Source of the DNA: Paenibacillus mellifer
Lineage (GTDB): Bacteria > Bacillota > Bacilli > Paenibacillales > Paenibacillaceae
Assembly: GCF_023195895.1 (NCBI RefSeq)
Contig: NZ_JALPRK010000003.1
Location: 62,001 to 126,000, forward strand
Direction: 5' to 3'
DNA length: 64,000 bases
Positions within the stretch are counted from its first letter, which is position 1, and each line of letters begins with the position of its first letter. Both the position numbers and the translations under genes were made by a program. The notes beneath the pieces were generated by a model that saw only the letters and a program-made list of their open reading frames with translations, was not told the origin of the DNA and made no database searches. Positions 24,612 to 33,179 of this stretch are shown here, piece by piece.

Positions 24612-25643
24612 TTATTTCACCTGTTTGGAAATGTTGGCTTTGCGGAACCCCTGGTAGCTGTCAAGGGCTGCCGCTAACAAGTAGGCGAACAACGCCAACC
24701 ACATCACCCACCCGGAACTGAAGCCGGACACGCCCAAGGGTTGCGGCCCGAAGATCTCCTCCATTTTTGTCATAAAACCCGGGGACAGCAGATCGGCATT
24801 ACGAATCATCACCGCGAACACAATTGCGGAGAGGACGTGATTCGCCACGTTTAGGAACGCGATCGGTACGGTCCATTGGGAGACAACCCATTTATAGATC
24901 GCCAAGGCGACATCGAGAACGAGAATGAGTACGATAAACGGCCAATAGGAGAGCAGCACTTCCTGATTAAAGACCGGCGTCGTCATTTCAACCCGGATTC
25001 GGCTGTTCTCATACACGCCGATTAACCGATCCGCATTAAAATATACGCATCCCCATATCGCCGTCCACATGAGGCTGACGAAAACCTCGCTTTTCTTGAT
25101 CACTTTCTCCTTAGGGACATAGCGGGTATCCTTCAAATCATCCGGCGTCCAAGCTTTGAATTTGCCGTTCAGCGGCAACTCCTTCCCGGTCCCCGTTCGC
25201 TCCAGAATGACAAACACCAAGGTAATCCAAAACGCGGCTTGAAGGCCTGTGCCAAGCACCGCCGTTATGGCTTTGTTGATCAGGCTCGCCGCGGCATCTA
25301 CCGGAGCCACTTCTCCTGAATACGTGATGATTTGGTTCGCAATCAACGAAAGGAGTGCAATGACGACCGCAATCGGGATAACCATTTTCATTACTTGAAT
25401 ATAGGAATCATAGTATCGCGGCCCGATCAGATACGCCGGCTGATCCCGGTACTGTGCGGCCAGCGCCGCCGGATCTCCTAATTGGCTTAACGCCTCCTTC
25501 ACTTCGGCTTCGCCGTAATCCTCCGGCAGCATATCCTCGATCGTGGAGCGCAGCTCCAACGCGATATCTTCCCGGCTCTGTTCCGGCAGCCGGCGAGTGA
25601 CTTCGTAAATGTAAAGCTCAATCAGTTCCAACGGACTCATCAT
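24612..25643 (-). CDS. HAAS-domain membrane protein, PadR partner
   Basis: A 343-residue protein with an N-terminal HAAS/DUF1700-like helical domain (LELIELYIYEVTRRLPEQSR, then EALSQLGDPAALAAQYRD, residues 1-65) and five to six membrane helices behind it. HAAS domains are typically encoded next to PadR regulators, as here: the PadR gene overlaps its start by 26 bp. Both would be co-expressed and co-regulated. The function of the membrane part is unknown. Confidence 0.85.
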   Translation of the reverse strand: MMSPLELIELYIYEVTRRLPEQSREDIALELRSTIEDMLPEDYGEAEVKEALSQLGDPAALAAQYRDQPAYLIGPRYYDSYIQVMKMVIPIAVVIALLSLIANQIITYSGEVAPVDAAASLINKAITAVLGTGLQAAFWITLVFVILERTGTGKELPLNGKFKAWTPDDLKDTRYVPKEKVIKKSEVFVSLMWTAIWGCVYFNADRLIGVYENSRIRVEMTTPVFNQEVLLSYWPFIVLILVLDVALAIYKWVVSQWTVPIAFLNVANHVLSAIVFAVMIRNADLLSPGFMTKMEEIFGPQPLGVSGFSSGWVMWLALFAYLLAAALDSYQGFRKANISKQVK

Positions 25644-25974
25644 CCTTCTCCCCCTTTAACAATGTGTACAACTCTTGAGAGGTCTTCTCCCATTCCTGCT
25701 TCAACTGCTCGAAGATCTCCAAACCAAATGCGCTCAGCACATAATAGCGGCGAGGTCGGCTCTCCGACGTGTCCCAGCTGCTGGTTACCAGCTCCTGCTT
25801 CTCCAACCGGCGCAGCAGCGGATATAACGTGCTTTGATCAATTGAAATCCCTGACTGCTCCAAACGTTGAACCAGCGAATACCCGTATTGCGGCGTCCGC
25901 AATTGGCTCAGCACGGCTAAGGTCAACGTTCCGCGACGGAGCTCCGTGATCAATGAATTCAGTAAGGCGTTCAT
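25618..25974 (-). CDS. PadR-family transcriptional regulator
   Basis: A 118-residue PadR winged-helix repressor with the family core LTLAVLSQLRTPQYGYSLVQRL, then STLYPLLRRLEKQELV and SRPRRYYVLSAFG. GAAAGGATG precedes the start. The upstream region contains two 21-bp direct repeats that are likely its operator. It forms a two-gene operon with the HAAS membrane protein. Confidence 0.93.
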   Translation of the reverse strand: MNALLNSLITELRRGTLTLAVLSQLRTPQYGYSLVQRLEQSGISIDQSTLYPLLRRLEKQELVTSSWDTSESRPRRYYVLSAFGLEIFEQLKQEWEKTSQELYTLLKGEKDDESVGTD

Positions 25975-26007
25975 CCTTTCACCTCATTATCTAATCCTAT
26001 TTGTCGT

Positions 26008-26054
26008 ATACTATGTGTCATACAATATGTTTTATACTATGCATCATACACTAT
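26008..26054. promoter_or_regulatory. Direct repeats upstream of padR, putative operator
   Basis: Two 21-bp copies beginning ATACTATG and continuing TCATACA...TAT (26008-26028 and 26034-26054) are identical at all but 3 positions, with a 26-bp period. They lie 34-80 bp upstream of the PadR start. Autoregulation by PadR is inferred. Confidence 0.5.
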
Positions 26055-26092
26055 TAATTTCTCCACAGCAATAGGCAATAAACAATATGCGC

Positions 26093-26129
26093 AAAAAAAC
26101 CCCCACCTCCTTCCGAGGCAGGGATTCCA
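26093..26129 (-). terminator. Terminator of the second ABC operon
   Basis: On the minus strand CCCTGCCTC and GAGGTGGGG pair (including G-U pairs) across GGAAG, followed by TTTTTTT. Confidence 0.8.
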
Positions 26130-26161
26130 GAATGTTCAAGAGATACAGACTTCAAGCCGTA

Positions 26162-27481
26162 TTATTCGTTCAAAAAAGTGGTTACGCGGTTCTGAATCAG
26201 CTTGGCGGCTTCCTCTGCGGATTTCTGCCCGCTAAAGTAAGCCAACGACTCCTCGCCTACAATAGCGATCACTTTCCCGTCAAGCTGCGAGAATTGGTCC
26301 ACCGTATCCAGCATCTGCCCGAACCGGACGAACTCCTCATCCTCCGCCTGCACGGTTGTCCCGTCAGGCAGCTTGTAGCTGCCGTCCGCGATTTGCTTCT
26401 GAATATCGGTCAGCTTCTCTTCGTTCACCGATTTCAGCAGCGAAAATCCACTGTGCTCCGGCATCTGTTGTACCTCCTCCGTCAGGAGGAAGCTGACCAG
26501 CTTCCAGGCCTCATCCGGGACAGACGTGCTCGCGCGGATGCCGAACTGGGAGGAGGGTACGATTCGCATCGTGCCCGATTGTTCCGGTTGATGCGGCTTC
26601 TGCATCAGCATCGGATGCTCGAAGTACCTATGCGGCACATTGATCACATCAGCCGGCTCGAATAACACGGCGGAGTAGAACAACTGCTTCCCGGGGCCGG
26701 CCGATTCGGCGGTCATCACGCCATCGTCATACATTTGCTTGACTTGGTGCAGCAGGGCCACGAATTCCGGGGAATCGAATTTGGCTTGCTTGGCTGTCGT
26801 ATCCACATAGGTCTCATAGTTATCTACCGTCATTTCTTGCATCAGCATATCCGGCGGATACTCCGCCATCGCAACCCCTTTGTCTTTCCCCTGCGTCAGC
26901 GTCTTCGCTTTCTCAGCAAAATCCTGCCAAGTCCACGTTTTTTCCGAAATACCGGCGTCTTTCAACACTTGGCCGTCGGCGATGAATGCCCGCAGCGAGT
27001 ACCCGCCTGGAATCGCGTACAACCCGCCGCTCACCTTGGTGGCCTCCAGGATATTCGCTTGAAGATTCTCCTTCTTGATCGATGAATCCCCGCTTAGCAG
27101 GGAATCCATGTCCTGAAGTTGACCTTTGGCAACATAATCACCGATAGGCAGACTGTTCATCTCAATGACGTCTGGCCCTTGCCCCGAGAGCAGCACCGTA
27201 TTGATCGACTTCTTATACTCCTCCATCTCTCCGGGTTTCCACTGTTCTCCAGCCTGTTTGTAGGCTTGGACGGTTAAATCAATATCCGGGTATTTCGCTT
27301 CGAACTTTCGCTCCAACGCCTCGTAGAATGAGGTTGCCTCCTGTACCGATAAGATTAGGGCGGCTTTACCTCCTTCCGAAGCCGGCTTTCCCCCGGCGCT
27401 CTCCGCTCCGGCACCGCAAGCGGTTAATGCGATCATCATCATGATTGCCAATCCTATTGTCATTCCCATCCGTTTCTCCAT
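26162..27481 (-). CDS. ABC transporter substrate-binding lipoprotein (family 1)
   Basis: A 439-residue extracellular solute-binding protein. The signal peptide (MTIGLAIMMMIALTACG) ends in lipobox LTAC, lipidated cysteine near residue 22. The mature part shows the sugar-binding fold: ALERKFEAKYPDIDLTVQAY, GPDVIEMNSLPIGDYV, GGLYAIPGGYSLRAFIAD, PDEAWKLVSFLLTEE. AGGAGG lies 8 bases before the ATG. It is the last gene of an operon that starts with two permeases and an HlyD-type adaptor. The ligand is unknown; no ATPase is encoded nearby. Confidence 0.9.
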   Translation of the reverse strand: MEKRMGMTIGLAIMMMIALTACGAGAESAGGKPASEGGKAALILSVQEATSFYEALERKFEAKYPDIDLTVQAYKQAGEQWKPGEMEEYKKSINTVLLSGQGPDVIEMNSLPIGDYVAKGQLQDMDSLLSGDSSIKKENLQANILEATKVSGGLYAIPGGYSLRAFIADGQVLKDAGISEKTWTWQDFAEKAKTLTQGKDKGVAMAEYPPDMLMQEMTVDNYETYVDTTAKQAKFDSPEFVALLHQVKQMYDDGVMTAESAGPGKQLFYSAVLFEPADVINVPHRYFEHPMLMQKPHQPEQSGTMRIVPSSQFGIRASTSVPDEAWKLVSFLLTEEVQQMPEHSGFSLLKSVNEEKLTDIQKQIADGSYKLPDGTTVQAEDEEFVRFGQMLDTVDQFSQLDGKVIAIVGEESLAYFSGQKSAEEAAKLIQNRVTTFLNE

Positions 27482-27504
27482 GGGTCACGCCTCCTAGATC
27501 TTAT

Positions 27505-28665
27505 TTATTGCAAACGAACCCGGTTCCCATCCTGCAGCGGTTCACTGCTTTCCAGAATGATCAGATCCCCCTCATACAGGCGGTCCGCCGGAATCATCGT
27601 TTCTTCTTCATTCCCTAAGCTTGCTTCAATCGTCACCTTACGAGCGATAAACTCGTTACCCAAAGCCCCGCGCCGCTCCTCCACCTTGAAAATAAACCGC
27701 GTACCGCCGTCGCGATGAATCGCTTCGTTCGGAAGGAGCCAACCTTGGTCCGCGGAAGTCTGTTCCAGCTTGATCGAGACCTGCTCACCCCCTTTCAGGC
27801 CGGGGTCGGCCACCTGGATGCGCAGCCGTTTCTGCGGTACCGTTGCCGTCATTCCGACGGGATCCTCCGCTGACCCGGCGACTCGTGATCCCGCGTCAGC
27901 GATTTCCTCCACCGTTCCATCTAACGTACGAGCCGGTTGATCGCCTGAGGCGGCAACCGCGACCTCAAGCGTCTGCCCGGTCGCGACCTGCAGGCGGCCG
28001 ATCACCTCGGCATCGCCGGTCATCTCCAAGCGGTAGCCCTCGATGTCGCTCGATACGACCATGTCCGGTTGTCCGGCCGAAGCCAAACCCTCTACCGCGT
28101 TCACTTTAGTAACGACTCCATCAAACGGGGCAACGAGCTCGCGCTGGCGGTCGAGTTGCTCCTTTAGGCCCTCGATTTTCCTCTCCTGTACAGTGAGATC
28201 CAATTTACGTGTTTCCAGCTCGCGTTTCGCTTCCCGAAGCTCTGTCTCGTCGCCGCCAACCGTGGCTTCAATGAATTGGTCCTGAATCGTCTCCAGCGCA
28301 ATTCGCTGCTTCTTGAGCTGGTCCGACTCATCTTCCAGCTCCCGCTCAGCGGCGGCGCTGTCGTAGAGTACGAGCGGTTGACCTTTCTTCACCCGGTCGC
28401 TTTCCTTCACAAGCACCTTCCGAACCTTCCAGCCTGCTGGATTGGGAAGCTCCGCCTGCTTGGCCGGCTGCAATACACCGCTGGCCTCCAATTTATAGGT
28501 AAGTCCGCCGAGCTTGGCTTGGCCCGTCCGGACCTTCGGCAACGTCACCGATTGCAGTGTGTTGCTGAACAAGGTGAAAAACAGTAATCCTCCCATCAGA
28601 GCCGTAAAGGCGATGAATATCATCTTTTTCCTCTTGCGATCGGTTTGTTCTTTCGTAAGCTCCAT
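27505..28665 (-). CDS. HlyD-type membrane fusion/adaptor protein
   Basis: A 386-residue periplasmic-adaptor-like protein: an N-terminal membrane anchor (MIFIAFTALMGGLLFFTLFS), a biotinyl-lipoyl-like domain split by a coiled coil (VKESDRVKKGQPLVLYDSAAAERELEDE ... KIEGLKEQLDRQRELVAPFDGVVTKV) and beta-barrel regions. Such proteins normally work with ABC or RND exporters. Here it is embedded between the permease and binding-protein genes of a sugar-type importer, 19 bp after the permease and 23 bp before the binding protein, so it is clearly co-transcribed. Its role with an importer is not obvious. Confidence 0.85.
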   Translation of the reverse strand: MELTKEQTDRKRKKMIFIAFTALMGGLLFFTLFSNTLQSVTLPKVRTGQAKLGGLTYKLEASGVLQPAKQAELPNPAGWKVRKVLVKESDRVKKGQPLVLYDSAAAERELEDESDQLKKQRIALETIQDQFIEATVGGDETELREAKRELETRKLDLTVQERKIEGLKEQLDRQRELVAPFDGVVTKVNAVEGLASAGQPDMVVSSDIEGYRLEMTGDAEVIGRLQVATGQTLEVAVAASGDQPARTLDGTVEEIADAGSRVAGSAEDPVGMTATVPQKRLRIQVADPGLKGGEQVSIKLEQTSADQGWLLPNEAIHRDGGTRFIFKVEERRGALGNEFIARKVTIEASLGNEEETMIPADRLYEGDLIILESSEPLQDGNRVRLQ

Positions 28666-28683
28666 GTCGTCAGCTTCTCCTCC

Positions 28684-29565
28684 TTACCCCTTGATTCCGG
28701 ACAGCTGCACGCCTTCGATGAAATAGGTTTCGGCATAAAGGAACAGCAGCACCATCGGCGACATGTACAACATCGAGGCGGCAAAGGCAGTCCCCCACTC
28801 GCCGCTTAATCTCGACAAGAAAACTGATAAAGGCTGCTGGAGCGGATCCAAAAAGACCAACGGCTGCTCGACCATGTTCCAGTAATCCACGAACAATAAA
28901 ATCACCAACGCGGCGAGACCCGGTTTGACCATCGGAAGGATGATCGTCAGAAAGATCCTCGGATGACCGGCGCCGTCCATCTTGGCGGCCTCGAGATAGG
29001 CGTACGGGATATGCAGCATGAACTGGCGCAGCATAAAGACCCCAAATGCGGCGAAAATCCCCGGCAGAATCACCGCTCCCGAATGGTGCAGCAGCCCCAG
29101 CTTATCGGCCATGAGATAGTTGGGGACCAGCGTGACCTGAAAGGGCATCAGCATCGACAGTAAATACACCAGGAACACCGCGTCGCGACCGCGAAACCGC
29201 AGCTTCGAAAGCGCATAAGCCGCCATTGCGGCCACCGCCGTTTGTCCGGCGATGATCGGCAGCACCAGCCCTACGGAATGCCAAAACATCAGCAAGTAGT
29301 TAGGGGTATGTACCAACAGTTGACCGTATTGCTCCAACGTGACTTGGTCCGGCACCCATTTCAAATTGACGAAGGTTTCGGCACCGGTTGAGGTCGCCTC
29401 CGTCAATTTCCCGATATTTCCGTAATCGATGACCAGCTCCTGTTCGCTCATCAGCGAGTTGGTGAACGTAATGATGATCGGGAACAGCAGCATCGCAGCG
29501 ACTACACTCATCCCCCCGGTTAACAAAACCTTACGTATCGTTTGGAACGCCTGCACGTCCTGCAC
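28684..29565 (-). CDS. Carbohydrate ABC transporter permease, MalG type
   Basis: A 293-residue CUT1 permease with six membrane segments and an EAA loop (YLEAAKMDGAGHPRIFLTIILP). The start is GTG at 29565 with AGGAGG 8 bases upstream. The first extracytoplasmic loop is long (about residues 35-85), as in MalG-type proteins. It is separated from its partner permease gene by an unusually long gap filled by a terminal-inverted-repeat element. Confidence 0.93.
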   Translation of the reverse strand: MQDVQAFQTIRKVLLTGGMSVVAAMLLFPIIITFTNSLMSEQELVIDYGNIGKLTEATSTGAETFVNLKWVPDQVTLEQYGQLLVHTPNYLLMFWHSVGLVLPIIAGQTAVAAMAAYALSKLRFRGRDAVFLVYLLSMLMPFQVTLVPNYLMADKLGLLHHSGAVILPGIFAAFGVFMLRQFMLHIPYAYLEAAKMDGAGHPRIFLTIILPMVKPGLAALVILLFVDYWNMVEQPLVFLDPLQQPLSVFLSRLSGEWGTAFAASMLYMSPMVLLFLYAETYFIEGVQLSGIKG

Positions 29566-29586
29566 CTCCTAAATATGCGCGTTTTT

Positions 29587-29736
29587 GTCGGTTTTGCAGG
29601 ACCGAGAAGGTTGGATGAAGCTAGGGACTGAGTAGCGCAGCGTACGTTTTGGGTACGTGAGCAACGGAAGGCCCTGGTGAATTCAAGATTCGATGTCGAG
29701 CCCGCTTCATGAATTACTTCGTCCTGAAAAAGCGAC
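29587..29736. repeat. ~150-bp element with terminal inverted repeats (MITE-like or structured RNA) inside an operon
   Basis: The left end (GTCGGTTTTGCAGGACCGAG, from 29587) is matched in inverse by the right end (minus-strand GTCGCTTTTTCAGGACGAAG, ending 29736); both ends then reach an inner ATGAAG (29615-29620) and CTTCAT (29705-29710). An inner hairpin is CGTAC/GTACG (29641-29645 and 29653-29657). It occupies almost the whole gap between the two permease genes and leaves intact only the AGGAGG of the downstream gene. No frame is convincingly coding. Confidence 0.7.
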
Positions 29737-29739
29737 CTT

Positions 29740-30657
29740 CTATTCCATGAATTGTCGGTATCGGCGTTCCAGCCCGAACAAGCCCAGGACGATCGCCAGG
29801 ATAGCGGCAACCATTAACACCGCGGCAGCCGTCAACTTCTGAATGTCCATCGAAACAAACATATTGTTCATGTAGTGCTGCAGCATGTAGATGCTGTCGT
29901 GCGGATAATCGCCCGCAAGCAAATACGTCTCCCGGAATACCTTAAACGAGTTGATAATGGACATGATGACTACGAAGAACGTGGTGGTCGTCAAATAAAC
30001 GAGCGTGATGCCGAAGAATCGGCGAACGGGTCCTGCGCCTTCGACCTGTGCCGTTTCGTAGTAGTCCTTGGGAATCTGCTGCAAGCCGGCCAGAAACAAA
30101 ATCACGTTGTAGCCGATGTTCTTCCACAAATACACCACGATGACGACATACCGAGCGGCCCCGGTCTTCATCCAGTCCACGCGTTCCATCCCAAAGCGGC
30201 TAAGGGCATCATTCAGCACGCCATTCCAGTCAAATATCATTTGCCAGATGAGAATGACCGAAGCTACCGGCACAACCAGCGGCAGCACGTACGAAGTGCG
30301 CAGCCACTTCCGCAGGTAAATCTGCCGATTTAACAACAAGGCGAGAATCAAGGACAGCACCAGCATCAACGGGACGCCAATCGCGCTGAAGTAAAGCGTG
30401 TTAGCTGCTGCCTTCCGGAACGAGTCGCTGGCTAGAAGCTCTCGGTAATTCGCTAAACCGGCGAACCCTCCGCCGGAGGTACCGCTCTGGAAGGAGTACA
30501 AGAGACTCATCCCAAACGGGATCAGATAGAAGACCGCAAACCCGGCCACGCTCGGCGCCAGGAAAAACCCGGCCGCTGCGGCATCCCCGCGTCGCCACCT
30601 TGCGAATCCCAAAAAGGCTTGGCCTTTTGGCGCACGCAAAAAAACCCACTTTTTCAT
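29740..30657 (-). CDS. Carbohydrate ABC transporter permease, MalF type
   Basis: A 305-residue CUT1 permease with six membrane segments and an EAA loop variant (YYETAQVEGAGPVRRFFGITL). AGGAGG lies 8 bases before the ATG. It is the first gene of the operon MalF-type, MalG-type, HlyD-type adaptor, binding protein. The histidine kinase gene ends 82 bp upstream on the same strand, without a clear terminator between, so the operon may be read through from, or controlled by, the two-component system. Confidence 0.93.
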   Translation of the reverse strand: MKKWVFLRAPKGQAFLGFARWRRGDAAAAGFFLAPSVAGFAVFYLIPFGMSLLYSFQSGTSGGGFAGLANYRELLASDSFRKAAANTLYFSAIGVPLMLVLSLILALLLNRQIYLRKWLRTSYVLPLVVPVASVILIWQMIFDWNGVLNDALSRFGMERVDWMKTGAARYVVIVVYLWKNIGYNVILFLAGLQQIPKDYYETAQVEGAGPVRRFFGITLVYLTTTTFFVVIMSIINSFKVFRETYLLAGDYPHDSIYMLQHYMNNMFVSMDIQKLTAAAVLMVAAILAIVLGLFGLERRYRQFME

Positions 30658-30738
30658 TTCCCAATCCTCCTGCCGTTCTTGCTCTTAAGCATAAGGCGGA
30701 CTGTTAAAATCAAAAGTGGGGTAAACCTAAACTTTTTC

Positions 30739-31878
30739 TTAAGTCAGCTTGTCATGACGAAGTGTTTCTTGAGATCCGAGCTTCGGCAAACGCACCTCAA
30801 ACTCCGTACGGATCAGATCGCTTTGCACCGAGATGGCGCCTTCGTGCTGCTCCACGATATTCTTGGCGATAAACAGGCCCAGCCCCGTGCTGCCTTCCTG
30901 GTGCGTACGCGCCCGATCGCCGGTGAAGAACATGTCAAACACATGAGGCAATTCTTCCGGCGGAATGGAGTCCCCATAGTTGGTGAGGCGCACGACAACC
31001 TCTCCCCCGTCCAATTCCACGCGGACGTCGATGTACTCCCCGTCTTTGCCGTAACGAACGGCATTGGACAGCAGGTTCTCAAAGACGCGGGCGAGCAGAT
31101 CGCCGTCGCCGGAGATCATCAGCTGCGGCTCCGTCTCCAGACGGGCGGCCAGCTGATTTTTCTCAAATATCGGGTACATCTCTTCGGTCAATTGAGTCAG
31201 TAGCTCGCTCAAGTCCAGGGGTCGGCGGTGGATATTCAGCTTGCCGTAGTTCATTCGTGTAATTTCAAACAGCTCGTCGATCAGCTTCTCCAGACGCTGC
31301 GACTTGGTGTAGGCAATCGTCGTGTAATGCTTCATTTGCTCGGCGGTTAAATCCTTGCCCTGCAAGATGAAGTCCAGGTATCCGATGACAGAGGTTAGCG
31401 GGGTTCGCAGATCATGGGCTAAGTTCAGCACCAATTGTTCCTTACTGTTCTCGGCAAAATCCCCTCGTTCCACCGCCTGCTGCAACTTCTCGCTCGCCAA
31501 GTTAATGTCCCGTGCAATCTCCCCGAATTCGTCGCCGGAAGGAACATGGACCCGATTCGTGAAATCTCCCCCCGCCAACTGATTGATCCCCCGGGAAATT
31601 TCTCGAAAGTACGCGACGTATCGCCGGGTAAGCAGATAGAAGTATAAGAACGAGAGCGGGATAAAAATAATCAAAAATACGTTGATGTCGCCGATCTCAC
31701 GCATAATCCGACGGACATCATACAACGGGTCTTCCCGAAGCAGCGTATGGTAATACCCCCGCAGGGCCAGGTAGACCAGAAAGGTCGTCCCGGCAGAGAG
31801 CAGCATGCTGAGACCAAACAAACGGATCATTTGGAAGCGGAAGCTGCGAAACTTCGGTTTATCCATGTGGTTATCCAT
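30739..31878 (-). CDS. Sensor histidine kinase (HAMP, HisKA, HATPase)
   Basis: A 379-residue membrane kinase. Two membrane helices (~17-35 and ~50-70) enclose only a short extracytoplasmic loop, followed by a HAMP domain (~75-125), the H-box NLAHDLRTPLTSVIGYLDF with the phosphorylated histidine, the N-box ENLLSNAVRYG and the G-box GSTGLGLFIAKNIVE. The small sensor loop is like VanS/BceS-type kinases that detect signals within or near the membrane. It overlaps the response regulator gene by 8 bp. Confidence 0.93.
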   Translation of the reverse strand: MDNHMDKPKFRSFRFQMIRLFGLSMLLSAGTTFLVYLALRGYYHTLLREDPLYDVRRIMREIGDINVFLIIFIPLSFLYFYLLTRRYVAYFREISRGINQLAGGDFTNRVHVPSGDEFGEIARDINLASEKLQQAVERGDFAENSKEQLVLNLAHDLRTPLTSVIGYLDFILQGKDLTAEQMKHYTTIAYTKSQRLEKLIDELFEITRMNYGKLNIHRRPLDLSELLTQLTEEMYPIFEKNQLAARLETEPQLMISGDGDLLARVFENLLSNAVRYGKDGEYIDVRVELDGGEVVVRLTNYGDSIPPEELPHVFDMFFTGDRARTHQEGSTGLGLFIAKNIVEQHEGAISVQSDLIRTEFEVRLPKLGSQETLRHDKLT

Positions 31879-32572
31879 TGAACGTATACCCTACTCCCCA
31901 GACGGTTTTAATGAGCTTGTTCTTGTGCTGATCTTCGCCTAACTTCTTGCGCAGGGTCCGGATATGCACCATCACCGTATTCCCGCCTTCAAAATAAGCC
32001 TCGCCCCAGACCTTCTCAAAAATATGCTCCGAGCTGAACACCTTCTTCGGATGGCTGGCGAGCAGCACCAAAATATCGAACTCCTTGGGCGTAAGCTCCA
32101 CCGGTTCGCCGTACAGAAAGACCGTCCGCTGTTCGGGATGGATCACGAGTCCTCCCGCCTCCAACACCGGCTCGTCCGCCGGAGCGGCAACCGAAGGATT
32201 CAGTTGAATAAAACGTCGCAATTGAGCGTTCACCCGGGCCACCAGCTCCATCGGATTAAACGGCTTAGTCATGTAATCGTCCGCCCCACGAACCAGACCG
32301 GTGATTTTATCAAGATCGGTTGCCTTGGCGCTTAGAAAAATAATCGGCAAATGATACTGCTCGCGGATTTGCCGGGTCACTTCGTACCCGTCGATCTTCG
32401 GCATCATAATATCCAGAATGGCCAGATCCACGGATTGCGTCCGGATGGCATCCAGCGCCTCCTGTCCGTCGGCCGCTTTGATGCAGCGGTATCCTTCCCG
32501 GGCCAGGTGCAGTTCAATCAAGTCGGCGATTTCCGCCTCGTCGTCTGCAATCAATACCGTGATGGGTTTCAT
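31871..32572 (-). CDS. OmpR/PhoB-family response regulator
   Basis: A 233-residue response regulator: receiver domain with the acidic pair (LIADDEAEIADL), phosphoacceptor Asp in DLAILDIMMPKIDGYE, the conserved Lys in DDYMTKPFNPMELVARV, and a C-terminal OmpR-type winged helix (LTPKEFDILVLLASHPKKVFSSEHIFEKVWG). ATG at 32572 fits AAGGAG about 10 bases upstream and starts the receiver directly; the open frame's earlier ATG at 32602 would add ten residues before it. With the overlapping kinase it most likely controls the adjacent ABC/HlyD operon. Confidence 0.94.
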   Translation of the reverse strand: MKPITVLIADDEAEIADLIELHLAREGYRCIKAADGQEALDAIRTQSVDLAILDIMMPKIDGYEVTRQIREQYHLPIIFLSAKATDLDKITGLVRGADDYMTKPFNPMELVARVNAQLRRFIQLNPSVAAPADEPVLEAGGLVIHPEQRTVFLYGEPVELTPKEFDILVLLASHPKKVFSSEHIFEKVWGEAYFEGGNTVMVHIRTLRKKLGEDQHKNKLIKTVWGVGYTFNG

Positions 32573-32615
32573 CGATCCATCGCTCCTTTTCATGGACAGC
32601 ATAACCGATGACGCT

Positions 32616-32987
32616 TCACGATTTCAAATGTTCGTTTAAGACGTTCTCATCCAGAACATCATAGCTGCCGTATACCTTGCAGATATGTTGCTCTCCCCAA
32701 GCGCAGAGCGCATCCAGAATCCCGCGTAAGCTATCTCCATATTCGCTTAGCTCATATTCCACCCGGGGCGGGACCTCCTGGTAGATCATCCGGCGAATAA
32801 CCCCGTCTGCCTCCAGCTCGCGCAGCTGCTGGGTTAACATTTTCTGCGTGATGTCGGGCATCAGTCGTTTCAATTCACTGGTCCGTTTTCGTCCGTGCGT
32901 CAGGTGGCACAGGATTACACACTTCCACTTCCCGCCGATCACCTCCAGCGTCGCTTCTACGGAAATATTGTATTTCTTCTCTTTCAT
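32616..32987 (-). CDS. HxlR-family transcriptional regulator
   Basis: A 123-residue HxlR (DUF24) winged-helix protein: TLEVIGGKWKCVILCHLTHGRKRTSELKRLMP and MLTQQLRELEADGVIRRMIYQEVPPRVEYELSEYG are the family core. A cysteine (C23) sits in the position used for thiol sensing in some family members (HypR/YodB). It is divergent from an MFS transporter/aldo-keto reductase operon, and a long inverted repeat lies between, so it is the likely local regulator. Confidence 0.93.
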   Translation of the reverse strand: MKEKKYNISVEATLEVIGGKWKCVILCHLTHGRKRTSELKRLMPDITQKMLTQQLRELEADGVIRRMIYQEVPPRVEYELSEYGDSLRGILDALCAWGEQHICKVYGSYDVLDENVLNEHLKS

Positions 32988-33005
32988 CGTCTTCGCTCCT
33001 TTTCA

Positions 33006-33043
33006 TAGGCACTAAAATGTACCTACCCTACTTTTTGGTGCCT
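33006..33043. promoter_or_regulatory. Inverted repeat between hxlR and MFS genes, putative HxlR operator
   Basis: TAGGCACTAAAA (33006-33017) and TTTTTGGTGCCTA (33031-33043) form a near-perfect 13-bp inverted repeat with one mismatch. It is 19-56 bp upstream of the HxlR start and in the divergent control region of the transporter operon. Binding is inferred. Confidence 0.6.
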
Positions 33044-33179
33044 ATATCACTTCAAAGTGCGTACTTCTCAAATTTAGCCCTATCTCCCATAATAGCATTT
33101 GTCGCTCGTTTCTGCCGAATTGCCGCAGAACGCCGGCCACACTTATTCAACATCATCACAGGGAGGTAAAAACAGGCTT

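Noticed and set aside
29520..29810. 96-codon minus-strand frame spanning the inverted-repeat element
   Set aside because: Crosses the ends of two real genes in another frame and has no start signal; the region is better explained as a structured repeat.
32501..32602. Ten-residue longer start for the response regulator (ATG at 32602)
   Set aside because: The AAGGAG site is placed for the ATG at 32572, and the longer form adds residues ahead of a receiver domain that normally starts at once.
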